NCBI GenBank assembly: GCA_035771165.1
Contig: JAWNZC010000013.1
Coordinates: 1,286,001-1,350,000, forward strand
Source: Paragorgia papillata
Taxonomy: Eukaryota; Cnidaria; Anthozoa; Scleralcyonacea; Coralliidae
Reading direction: 5' to 3'
Length of the DNA: 64,000 nt
The notes under the pieces were generated by a model. The model ran no database searches and was not told the origin of the DNA. It was given only the letters and a program-made list of their open reading frames with translations. The translations under genes were made by a program, and so were the position numbers. Positions 55,262 to 64,000 of the stretch are shown piece by piece; the stretch's first letter is position 1, and each line of letters opens with the position of its first letter.

Positions 55262-56140
55262 CCGATATAAGCACTTCCCAATTTAAGCACTTCTCAATAT
55301 AAGCCCTTCTCAATATAGGCCCTTCCCAATATAGGCCCTTCCCAATATAAGTCCTTCTCAATATGGGCCTTTCCCAATATAGGCACTTGCCTATATAGGC
55401 TCTTCGCAAAATAAGGCTTTCCCAATATAAGCCCTTCCCAATTTAGGCCCTTCCCAATATAAGCCCTTCCCAATATAAGCACTTCTCAATATAAGCCCTT
55501 CCCAATATAAGCACTTCTCAATATAAGCCCTTCACAATATAAGCACTTCCCAGTATAAGCACTTCTCAATATAAGCCCTTCCCAATATAAGCACTTCCCA
55601 GTATAAGCCCTTCTCAATATAAGCCCTTCTCAATATAAGCCCTTCCCAATATAAGCCCTTCTCAATTTAAGCCCTTCTCAATATACAGTAAGCCCTTCTC
55701 AATATACAGTAAGCCCTTCTCAATATAAGCCCTTCCCAAAATAAGCCCTTCTCAATATAAGCCCTTCTCAATATAAGCCCTTCCCAATATAAGCCCTTCC
55801 CAATATAAGCCCTTCTCAATATAAGCCCTTCTGAATATAAGCCCTTCCCAATATAAGCCCTTCTCAATATAAGCCCTTCCCAATATAAGCCCTTCTCAAT
55901 ATAAGCCCTTCTCAATATAAGCCCTTCCCAATATAAGCCCTTCTCAATATAAGCCCTTCTCAATATAGGCGCTTCCCAATATAAGCCCTTCTCAATATAG
56001 GCGCTTCTCAATATAAGCCCTTCTCAATATAGGCGCTTCTCAATATAGGCCCTTCTCAATATAGGCCCTTCTCAATATAGGCCCTTCTCAATATAAGCCT
56101 TTCTCATTATAAGCACTTCTTAACTTAAGCCCTTACCAAT
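55262..56140 (+). repeat. 17-bp minisatellite in REV3L intron 21
   Basis: About 50 units of TAAGCCCTTCTCAATAT with C/T variants (CTTCCCAATAT), and TATACAG insertions in two adjacent units. It fills most of the intron between the motif A exon and the next. Confidence 0.9.
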
Positions 56141-56207
56141 ATAAGTGGGAACATTTGGATGCAATAACCTTAAAGTTCAAATATTTCTTGTGTTTCTTTT
56201 TTCACAG

Positions 56208-56265
56208 ATTTGGTACTTTCGACTTTGGTTGTACATCTATGAATGTTCCGCCCGCTCTTTTGGAG
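56208..56265 (+). CDS. REV3L: REV3L exon 22
   Basis: Reads FGTFDFGCTSMNVPPALLE after completing a Glu codon from exon 21; phase 0 out. Confidence 0.9.
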
Positions 56266-56557
56266 GTATGGCTGTAGTTTTCGTTAATTGATTGAGGATA
56301 CAGGATTTAGTTATAGGTATTGGTCTTTCAGCTTGGAGTTTGAAAAGGTTTTGTTAGTTTTTGCAGTACTTGCCTCGGCGGCTAGTTGGCCACCGTTTTG
56401 TTCTTACTACTTTTTTCTTATTTGTGTATCTATAACTGAACAAACACCGGCAATATGGAATCTATTTGTTAATTAACGACCCTTTGTACAGCAAGAATTA
56501 ACAAAAACGATACATGTACATTTCCCTTATTTGCAGAGTTATTCTTTTCGTTTTTAG

Positions 56558-56637
56558 AAAATTGAGAATGATATTCATGTGAGCGCCAACGGAGCAGCAT
56601 TTGTGAAATCTAACGTGAGAAGAGGAATCTTGCCCAG
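56558..56637 (+). CDS. REV3L: REV3L exon 23
   Basis: Reads NDIHVSANGAAFVKSNVRRG and ILP, matching the VxPNGxxFVK...GVLP segment of REV3L. Confidence 0.93.
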
Positions 56638-56734
56638 GTAAAATAGTGTACTTTCAGAATAATTATTGTGGGGGAAAAACTACTCGACCGCAACTGGGAT
56701 TCGAACCCACGATCTTCGGTTTACTAGCCCGACG

Positions 56735-57448
56735 CATTGAACTCTAAGAAGACTGGAACGATAACTCAGGAGGGGGGGGGGGGGGGGGGATTTTGAAGCC
56801 AGTGCCAGTCCCTTTCCAGGTAGCTCCCGTGCTTCAAGTTACTTAATTTTCATCCTGCCATATATTTTGTTTGGGACGATAACAAATTACTCCAAAACAA
56901 CGGATTGAAATACATTGTTTTATACGTATGTTTTTAGAAATAGCATTGGCTTCAATTTGATGTATAGTATAAGTTTCCTCGTTATTTTAAACTTTTTAAA
57001 ATGTAGTAAATGTTCGACCATATTTCGCTGGGAAATAACACTAAGAAACTTGTTGTAGTTTTTCTGAATTTTGAGCTAAAATACTTAACGCTGAACGTTG
57101 GGCTATATATGAAACTGAAGCTATTGAAAAATGCTATTTGGTATAGAAACTTCAAGACTTTAGCTAAAAGGGAAATAACTAAAAAATATAAAAACAACTG
57201 CCATTTTGTAACCTACGGCGAACAAAATGGCAGTTGTTTTTCTATTTTTTAATTATTTCCATTTTAGCTAAAGTCTTGAAGTTTCTATACCAAATAGCAT
57301 TTTTCAATAGCTTCAGTTTCATATACAGCCCAACGTTCAGCGTTAAGTATTTCAGCTCAAAACTCAGAAACATTCAAAGATTTTTGGCTTCATCCATTCA
57401 TAGAGCCTGTTTATGGAGTTAGCGTTCCAGTTTACTTAGAGTTCAATG
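56735..57448. mobile_element. CATTGAACTC-type DNA transposon, 714 bp, foldback interior
   Basis: CATTGAACTCTAAGAAGACT and GTTTACTTAGAGTTCAATG are the ends. The flanks GCCCGACG and GTCCGACG form an 8-bp duplication with one mismatch. It splits a tRNA-SINE (family 4, minus strand), whose B-box half lies at 56690-56734 and A-box half at 57449-57475. The interior folds on itself around 57210 (arms about 160 bp). Confidence 0.8.
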
Positions 57449-57523
57449 GTCCGACGCTTTACCGACTGAGCTACATATTTTTATAAATACGTTAATTATT
57501 TTTCTAATTACGTTGTTGTGTAG

Positions 57524-57593
57524 AATGCTGGAAGAGATCTTAAACACACGAGTAATGGTAAAGAAGGCGATGAAAGAATACAAACAGGAAAAG
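57524..57593 (+). CDS. REV3L: REV3L exon 24 (GC donor)
   Basis: Reads MLEEILNTRVMVKKAMKEYK and QEK. The exon must end at 57593 to join ALGRLLDARQLG, and the intron begins GCAAGA. No GT near this point keeps the frame, and reading on meets a stop after three more codons. AAG|GCAAG is the usual form of GC-AG introns. Confidence 0.9.
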
Positions 57594-57639
57594 GCAAGAA
57601 TATAACAAGCCAATTGCCTAGTTCACCGTAACTAGTCCT

Positions 57640-58510
57640 TAAAGTGTCCGATAGAACAAAATTGAAGTGAAGTTCATCTAATCTAAATAGCTCAATCTAA
57701 ATAACCGATTTCCAAAAAAATGAAATAAATGTGACATGCACTTTTTGAAATATGAAGTGCCAAAGTTTCCCTTTGTCATTTGTTAGTGCCTATGATACGA
57801 AAATTAACTTAAAATGATGAAGTAACATCTTTTGCAATTTTTGGTTTCCTTACTTCGTTTTTTTGGATATTTCAGTTTGTTTGATATGTAAATTATAACA
57901 TGTTGTGACGTACATGTGCATAATGACTTATCAGAAAAGGTTATATAGTTTTGTTCTTATCAAACTAAACTTAATCCGAAGGAAGCATGTGCGTGTGTTC
58001 ATCCCACAACACCAAAAATGTAGAATTTCAAGTGATACACATGTGACGTCAAATTGTTTAATTTACATATCAAACGACATGAAATATCTCAAAAACGAAG
58101 CAAGGAAACCAAAAACAGCAAGAAATGCTGCTTTGTTATTTTAGGTGTTCTTTCAAATAAGACAAACTTTATTTTCGTGTCATACCAGGCACTACCCTGC
58201 GAGCAGAGCCTTCTTTTCCTTATTTCTTCGCTGAGAGAGAGAGGAAGAATAAAAGTAGGCTCTGCTGTATTCGTGACTGGTTTCCATTGCGCATGCATGT
58301 CAGTTGCTTGGTTACAATCTCGAACCCAGTCCCAATCAGAGCAGAAAACAAAACGAGAACCGGTTAAACGGGTATTAAACGGGTTACTTCGTCCTAAATC
58401 TTGGACGAAGCCAAACACGAATACAGCAGAGCCTTCTTTTCTTCCTATCTCTCAGCGAAGAAATAAGGAAAAGAAGGCTCTGCTCGCAGGGTAACCAGGC
58501 ACTTTAAATT
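57640..58510. mobile_element. MITE (AAAGTGCCTATGATACGAAA family) split by another element
   Basis: Left segment AGTGCCTATGATACGAAAAT and right segment ATTTTCGTGTCATACCAGGCACT are inverted ends. The right end has been cut by the insertion at 58194-58493. It lies in REV3L intron 24. Confidence 0.65.
58194..58493. mobile_element. Palindromic MITE with 10-bp duplication (MULE-like)
   Basis: ACCCTGCGAGCAGAGCCTTC and GAAGGCTCTGCTCGCAGGGT are perfect inverted ends. Both flanks read ACCAGGCACT (58184-58193, 58494-58503). A duplication of 9-11 bp suggests a Mutator-like element. Relatives are at 11247 and 23753. Confidence 0.85.
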
Positions 58511-58577
58511 AATTGAGATGTGATTGAGAAATATGTTATTAGCCAATATTTGATTTTCGTCTCTACTTATCCTGTAG

Positions 58578-58685
58578 GCTCTTGGGCGGCTACTCGATGC
58601 TCGTCAACTCGGCTTAAAATTAATTGCTAACGTCACATATGGATATACTTCAGCTAACTTCTCCGGACGAATGCCTTGTGTTGAG
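58578..58685 (+). CDS. REV3L: REV3L exon 25: polymerase motif B
   Basis: Reads ALGRLLDARQLGLKLIANVT then YGYTSANFSGRMPCVE. The KxxxNxxYG motif that contacts the incoming nucleotide is intact. Confidence 0.95.
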
Positions 58686-58705
58686 GTAAGGAGAAGTTGT
58701 TTTCT

Positions 58706-59525
58706 TAAAGCCGCTGTTACACGATGCAACGATTTGTGAAACCTGTGTCGCAGCGCTATTGCAAGACAGGTTTCAAAACAGATTGTGTCGCTTTCCATGG
58801 CGAGACATGTTTCACAAACCGTTGCACGAAGTTAAGGTGGCTCTATACAGTTTCTTGGAAAATGGAAAATACAAGTTTGAGAGTCTAAAACACGTGCATA
58901 AACTATTCGAAAAAACAATAAAACTAAATGTTATGCATAGTTAAACATTCTGACAATCAAAAACTGTTACTAAATAAATAGCAACGGTTGTTGCTATGGC
59001 AACAATGACGTTTCAAAATGGCTGCCAATTACCTTTCAAACTAATTTAATTCGGAAAAAACTTTGGTGACCCCTAATTTTTTTTTTCATTAAAACTTTTC
59101 TTGAAGTATGAGTAATCAATAGGCCGATTTAAAAAAAATTCTGTGGAAGGAATAATTTTTTTTCTCGAAAAAATCATGTTTGTTAATTTTTAAAAATTTG
59201 GATCAACAGAATTTTTTTTAAATCGGCCTATTGATTACTCATACTTCAAGAAACGTTTTAATAAAAAAAAAATGGGGGGCCACCAAAGTTTTTTCCGAAT
59301 TAAATTAGTTTGAAGGGTAATTAGCAGCCATTTTGAAACATCATTGTTGCCATAGCAACAACTGTTGCTATATATTTGGTAACAGTTTTTGATTGTCAGA
59401 ATGTTTAACTATGCATAACATTTAGTTTTATTCTTTTTTCGAATTGTTTATGCACGTGTTTTGGACTCAAACTTTGTATTTTCCATTTTTCAAGAAACTG
59501 TATGGAGCCACTTTAAGGTAACTGG
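58706..59525. mobile_element. Nested foldback with about 330-bp arms in REV3L intron 25
   Basis: 58706-58835 is a CCGCTGTTACACGATGCAAC-family MITE. Next to it, TGGCTCTATACAGTTTCTTG (58840) and the following 330 bases reappear inverted up to AAACTGTATGGAGCCACTTT (59515). Arm identity is high, including CATTTAGTTTTATT and TTGCTATGGCAACAATGA. Confidence 0.8.
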
Positions 59526-59970
59526 ATTGCTCACCCGTCTTCAAAAATGAAGCCACTGGAGATGGCGAATTTGGAGTAACCATGCAAGATAGACCTTATT
59601 CAAAAATGGCCGCCGAATTAGGATTCTTTTATGTGCATAGAAATTAGCCCTTACGACCTCGTTTTAAAGTAAAAATTCGCTTGAATTTCCCACATGAAAA
59701 CGAGTTCATAAAGGCTGATTTGTATGTATATAATAGAATTTTAATTCGTCGGCCATTTTTTAATAAGGTCTGTAGCCGCCACAGAAACTTTGTATGTTTT
59801 CGTAGCATGAAAATATACAAAAAGAGTCACGTTAAGAATACATCTGCTATTAGTATCAAGCAAAGAACACTACAAGGTGTAAGAAACCAATTTTGTGCGT
59901 TCGTTTGTTTTACTAAGCAATAAGTCACGTTAGTTTGTAACTTTTCGCTGTGCTCGGTAATCAATAAATA
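59526..59970. other. REV3L intron 25, remainder
   Basis: No exon recognised; short fragments shared with 43530-44340. Confidence 0.4.
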
Positions 59971-59972
59971 TT

Positions 59973-59981
59973 ACTTTCTTT

Positions 59982-60073
<92 letters not shown>

Positions 60074-60275
60074 TGTTTGTTTGTTTGTTTGTTTGTTTGT
60101 TTGTTTGTTTGTTTGTTTGTTTGTTTGTTTGTTTGTTTGTTTGTTTGTTTGTTTGTTTGTTTGTTTGTTTGTTTGTTTGTTTGTTTGGTTGGTTGGTTGG
60201 TTGGTTGGTTGGTTGGTTGGTTTGTTTGTTTGTTTGTTTGTTTGTTTGTTTGTTTGTTTGTTTGTTTGTTTGTTT
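59973..60275 (+). repeat. (TTTC)n-(TTTG)n-(GGTT)n microsatellite abutting exon 26
   Basis: TTTC repeats (59973-60076) pass into TTTG repeats with a GGTT block at 60186-60222, and TTTG resumes to 60275. The acceptor TTTTAG follows at once, so the tract supplies the pyrimidine-rich region for exon 26. Confidence 0.95.
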
Positions 60276-60278
60276 TAG

Positions 60279-60388
60279 ATTGCTGACGCAATTGTTCGCA
60301 AAGCGCGGGAAACACTGGAACGCGCTATTCATCTGGTGAACACAAGGGAAGAATGGGGAGCGCGCGTGGTGTACGGGGATACAGATAG
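60279..60388 (+). CDS. REV3L: REV3L exon 26: polymerase motif C
   Basis: Reads IADAIVRKARETLERAIHLV and ends WGARVVYGDTD, with the Ser completed by the next exon. Both catalytic Asp residues of YGDTDS are present. The acceptor is immediately preceded by a long (TTTG)n tract. Confidence 0.95.
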
Positions 60389-60443
60389 GTACGAGGGCTG
60401 GCAATTTTGCTGCCACTATTTTGTTACAACATAATCCCTACAA

Positions 60444-61215
60444 ATGGATCGTTTTCACTCACGTGATCGGTGGCCCCGTTGGGGTGGTGAAACAATACAA
60501 CATACAAGAGTTAAAGGACTGAGGGCTAATCATCCTTACTTGTAGCCAGTGGCTGAATTGCGAAGGACGCAGATCAACGTGGCCGTGTCGAGGCATATCA
60601 AAAGCGCTCCAAGCAGCCACCATACGACACAGTTCAGACCACGGATCACATGGAGGGAGGAAAACCGGAGAACCCGGCGAAAAAATCTCGAAGCACAGGA
60701 GAGATCAACTACAACTCTACTCACATGAGTTCCAAGCCCGACACGGGGTCATTCCCAAGCGGTCACCCCCAAGCGGTCACCCATCCAAGTACTACAATCT
60801 TGGACAAAAGTCATTGGGACACGCCACGCGCACGTTCATGTTTACGCAAAAATTTACATATAGCACCAAAACCCCTCCCCCTAATCAATGTTGACGGATA
60901 TAAATGGCAAATATGCGTGAAAATACATTATATTTGATACAGTGAACAACATTGAAAGGGAGGAGGGCGTTGCTAGGCATCGATCGTTCAAGCAGAATGA
61001 AAGGTTATAAGTGAAGAATGTGTTGTTGTGTCCCAATACTTTTGTCCAAGATTGTAACCCCGTCTAACCGGGCTTAACCTTTTGGTGAGAGGCAGCGCGC
61101 TAACAGCACACGCCACCCGTGCTCCCCTATAGGATAAAGATTGTCCACCAATTTTGGCGCCATTTCGTTGTTTCTGTGCACCAATATGGCCGCCGTGACG
61201 TCAGATGAAAACCAA
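60444..61215. mobile_element. Three-layer nested element in REV3L intron 26
   Basis: The outer layer is the CGTTTTCATCTGACGTCA-family element: GGATCGTTTTCACTCACGTG at the left and CGTGACGTCAGATGAAAACC at the right. Inside it lies a 5S-derived SINE (about 60650-61125). Inside that lies a TA-flanked mariner-type MITE. Confidence 0.8.
60795..61054. mobile_element. Tc1/mariner-type MITE (innermost layer)
   Basis: CAATCTTGGACAAAAGTCAT and ATACTTTTGTCCAAGATTG are the inverted ends, with TA on both sides. It splits the 5S-derived sequence between CATCCAAGTAC and AACCCCGTCT. Confidence 0.85.
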
Positions 61216-61563
61216 GAATAAATTGCTTGGAAACGCGGTGAACATCAAAGCGGCTAACAATGAGCTGCAATTTATGTTGAGGGTGACCTGAAAGTGCACA
61301 GATCTTTTGTTTAACAAATATTTTTCATTAATATTTATACAGCAACGCTGTTTTTTTGTTGGTTGCTTCATTATACCAAAAATACAATGAGTTCAGCAAA
61401 CGCGAAGTTGCCGACAAACGTGGGCAAAAACTTAGACCAAAGAATTTGGCTGCGTTTCCAAACAAATCTATTTGTAAGGACTAGGATTCCAACGTGTCGT
61501 TAAAAACTGTTTTTTCAATTAAAAAATAGAATATAATTTTTGTTTTTGGTATTTCTTTCTCAG

Positions 61564-61678
61564 CTTGTTTGTTCTGCTTAAAGGAGCAACAAAGGAAGAG
61601 GCGTTCAAGATTGGTAAAGATATTGTTGATGCTGTGACAGCCTCTAATCCTAAGCCTGTTAAGCTTAAATTTGAAAAG
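61564..61678 (+). CDS. REV3L: REV3L exon 27
   Basis: Reads LFVLLKGATKEEAFKIGKDI and ASNPKPVKLKFEK, directly after motif C; phase 0 out. Confidence 0.95.
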
Positions 61679-62339
61679 GTGGGCTTTCCGTGTTCTGGCG
61701 AGAAGAAGTGCTTGTCTTTGTGCGCTTGCGTATGTGTATGCGTTAACTTTCTCATTAAGAAACCGCTTTATGATAGTAATCCCAGCAAACAAAACGACTC
61801 TTGTGCCAAACAACATCAGGCTTGGACTGGCCTATGTGCCATTGTGCCAATGGCACATGCGCCCCCTTTAGAATACCTCAACTGCGCCCCATGAACTATA
61901 TTTGCTAAACTGAGATATAAAATAATATGGCTGCCCATGCATGTAGTTTGTTACTGAATAATATTCTGCTTTCTTAAATTCATGTTGTGTGTGGTAGCAA
62001 GGGGTAGACAGGAGAGTTGCTGTTCCGTAAGATATATTTTATTCCAGCAAATAGTAATTAGCCTGTCGGCTACTTTCGTGTCGTTGTTATCAGCCTGTGA
62101 GTTAATCATACATGGGGGAACAATGACAACAACAATCACCAATTTTGAAATCTTTCTATTTACAGAGGCTTGTGGGCAAATTTGTCTGTAATGCACCTCA
62201 GTAGGCCAATGTCATTATTTATTAATTTATTTTTTAACTGCGCCCCTCTCCCTAGTGGCACCGCCCCTAATACGAAGCCAGTCCGACTCTGAACAACATC
62301 ACTAATTTTAACAAAAGACAATCCTGTTGTCCGCCATCT

Positions 62340-62735
62340 TGTTTTAATACTTTGCCTAATTAACTGACATTACCTAATTATTAATTACCTTGCCTAATTA
62401 CGTGACACTGACTTTTCTATTTAACTGACGTCATTTACTTACCTTGCATAATTGACTGACGTCATTTAATTAGCTTGGCTATTTAACTGACGTCATTAAT
62501 TACCTTGCTTAATTAACTGACGTCATTTAATTACTTTGCCCAATTAACTTACACCTAATTATCTTACCTAATTAACTGACGTCACTTAATTACCTTGCCT
62601 AATTAACTAATTTCTCGTAATTACCTTGCCTAATTAACTAATTTCTCACTAATTACCTTGCCTAATTAACTAATTTCTCGTAATTACCTTGCCTAATTAA
62701 CTAATTTCTCGTAATTACCTTGCCTAATTGTATTC
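62340..62735 (+). repeat. Degenerate tandem repeat with TGACGTCA sites, before exon 28
   Basis: Units of about 30-36 bp built from TAATTACCTTGCCTAATTAA and CTGACGTCATT. Five TGACGTCA palindromes (CRE/ATF-type sites) occur between about 62440 and 62590. The array stops about ten bases before the pyrimidine tract of exon 28. Confidence 0.8.
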
Positions 62736-62745
62736 TTTTTCTCAG

Positions 62746-62883
62746 GTGTATCTTCCTTGCGTTCTTCAAACGAAAAAGCGCTACGTTGGTTACATGTACG
62801 AGACTCTTGACCAGAAACAGCCAGACTTCGATGCTAAAGGGATTGAAACTGTGAGACGAGATACTTGCCCAGCAGTTGCAAAG
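62746..62883 (+). CDS. REV3L: REV3L exon 28 (last in window)
   Basis: Reads VYLPCVLQTKKRYVGYMYET and GIETVRRDTCPAVAK. KKRYVG contacts the primer-template. About 330 residues expected from the vertebrate protein, including both C-terminal cysteine clusters, should lie to the right of the window. Confidence 0.95.
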
Positions 62884-63153
62884 GTAACAAGTTAAAGTGC
62901 TTATAACCCCCAAATACGATATTACTGATATAGATTCTATGTAAACTGTATAGTTGAATATCAAAATATATTTTGATCTGAACTTTTATTTATTGTGATA
63001 TTGATGTTTGTATTTTCAAAATGGCGATTGATGATGGCGTCAATGCAGGCATAATTTGCATACACAATAGGGTCATTAAACAGTCAATTTCTAATAAGTC
63101 GTGACTTATTTTGGACTAGCTTTCAACCCTGTTCTTATTTTAGTCGCGACTTA

Positions 63154-63707
63154 GGGGCCGTTTACATGGACAAACGTTGTCCCTGGTAGAAGGGTCACCC
63201 TGCCCCCCGAGCTACCCTGGGGGAGCCAACTTTGTGTTCATTTTACTTAGTCTCGACAGCGAGCGTTTACATGGGGAATTTCATACTTGTCTCGGGTAGT
63301 AGGGTCACCCTCTTTGCGAGGTAGGGTTACCCTAGGGGGCGAGATAAAGTTGACTCGCCTACCCGAGGCAAAACTGCGAAACAAAATGGCGGCAGAACGT
63401 GAAACAATTGATAGAGCAGCAAATACGAAGCGAAAAAAATGGTCTTGGTCTCCAACAATAGTTGAAAATGTGATAATTGGCCTGAAGAAGTATAAAAGCT
63501 TTGTGAGTTTAATTCTATCTTTTAATTCTAACGGTGCAGTTTCTTCCCGACGATCGGCAGATGCATTAAACTATACCCAGCCCTCCAGGCTTAAACCGAT
63601 TCAGAAGTCATGATCTAATTCCTCATGTAAACACACGACAAAGTTGTCTCGGGGGGGGGGGGTGTCCCTCTTACCCGAGTCAACTTTTAGTCCATATAAA
63701 CGGCCCC
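63154..63707 (+). mobile_element. Harbinger-type element with partial SANT/Myb-like exon
   Basis: GGGGCCGTTTACATGGAC and GTCCATATAAACGGCCCC are inverted ends flanked by TTA on both sides (63151-63153, 63708-63710). Inside, ATG at 63386 in strong context opens MAAERETIDRAANTKRKKWS, then WSPTIVENVIIGLKKYKSF, up to a GTGAGT donor. This looks like the start of the Myb/SANT-like accessory protein that Harbinger transposons carry. The rest of the gene is missing. Confidence 0.6.
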
Positions 63708-64000
63708 TTACTTTGGTCACGAACAAATTGACCGTTTATACGGGCCTATACGAATGTGTTCGTGACTTAAAGGGCATATGACTCGAAAATTAAGTTTGTC
63801 TTATTGAAAAGATCATTTAAAATGATAAAATAACATCTTTTGCAGTTTTTGGTTTGCTTGCTTCGTTTTGGAGATATTCCCGTTTGTTTGATATGCAAAT
63901 GACACAACTTTTTACGTCACACGTGCATAATGAGTATTATGTGTTACCGAGGGAAGGTTACATATCTTTGCTATTGTGAAACGAAATCACTTGGAATTCT

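Noticed and set aside
60073..60416. Leu-Phe-Val-Cys and Lys-Gln-Thr-Asn repeat ORFs
   Set aside because: Translations of (TTTG)n and (TTTC)n on both strands.

Overview
The window is nuclear DNA of an invertebrate animal. Genes are split by many short and long introns with GT-AG borders, AT content is high, and introns and spacers are full of MITEs, tRNA- and 5S-derived SINEs, foldback elements, microsatellites and minisatellites. The large gene on the right is close to vertebrate REV3L, and hammerhead ribozymes, Harbinger, hAT and Tc1/mariner MITEs are all present. This fits an early-branching metazoan such as a cnidarian, but the species is an inference and not proven.

Layout. (1) 519-3850, + strand: the last four coding exons of a gene whose C-terminus looks like the VPS13 lipid-transfer family; the rest lies off the left edge. 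(2) About 6.9-28.9 kb, + strand: a tandem family of four related two-exon genes (copies A-D). They encode an unrecognised membrane protein with about six transmembrane segments. Copy A is a pseudogene (frameshift, Harbinger-type MITE, 3' decay). Copies C and D look intact. Copy B has an hAT-type MITE inside a pentapeptide-repeat tail, which truncates it. Copies B and D share a 15-bp minisatellite at the 3' end, and B, C and D share upstream blocks. (3) 29-30.8 kb: repeat-filled spacer. (4) 30.85-62.9 kb and beyond the right edge, + strand: REV3L, the catalytic subunit of translesion DNA polymerase zeta. I place 28 coding exons (about 2,480 codons); the last part of the C-terminus is not in the window. 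Catalytic motifs A, B and C are all present.

Most notable observations. Two hammerhead self-cleaving ribozymes with complete cores occur, one in the copy C intron (minus strand, 17544-17600, followed 178 nt away by a second one with a minimal stem II) and one in REV3L intron 17 (plus strand, 49775-49831); both lie next to (TA)n tracts. REV3L is preceded by a 30-codon upstream ORF in strong start context whose stop overlaps the REV3L start as TGATG. The central exon of REV3L holds 25 tandem copies of a 14-residue acidic repeat and a motif matching the REV7-binding consensus. Intron 24 uses a GC donor. Several transposon insertions can be read to the base with their target-site duplications, including a three-layer nest at 60.4-61.2 kb.

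How the genes relate: the VPS13-like, membrane-protein and REV3L genes share orientation but no evident pathway. The membrane-protein cluster looks like a lineage-specific tandem expansion between two conserved housekeeping genes.
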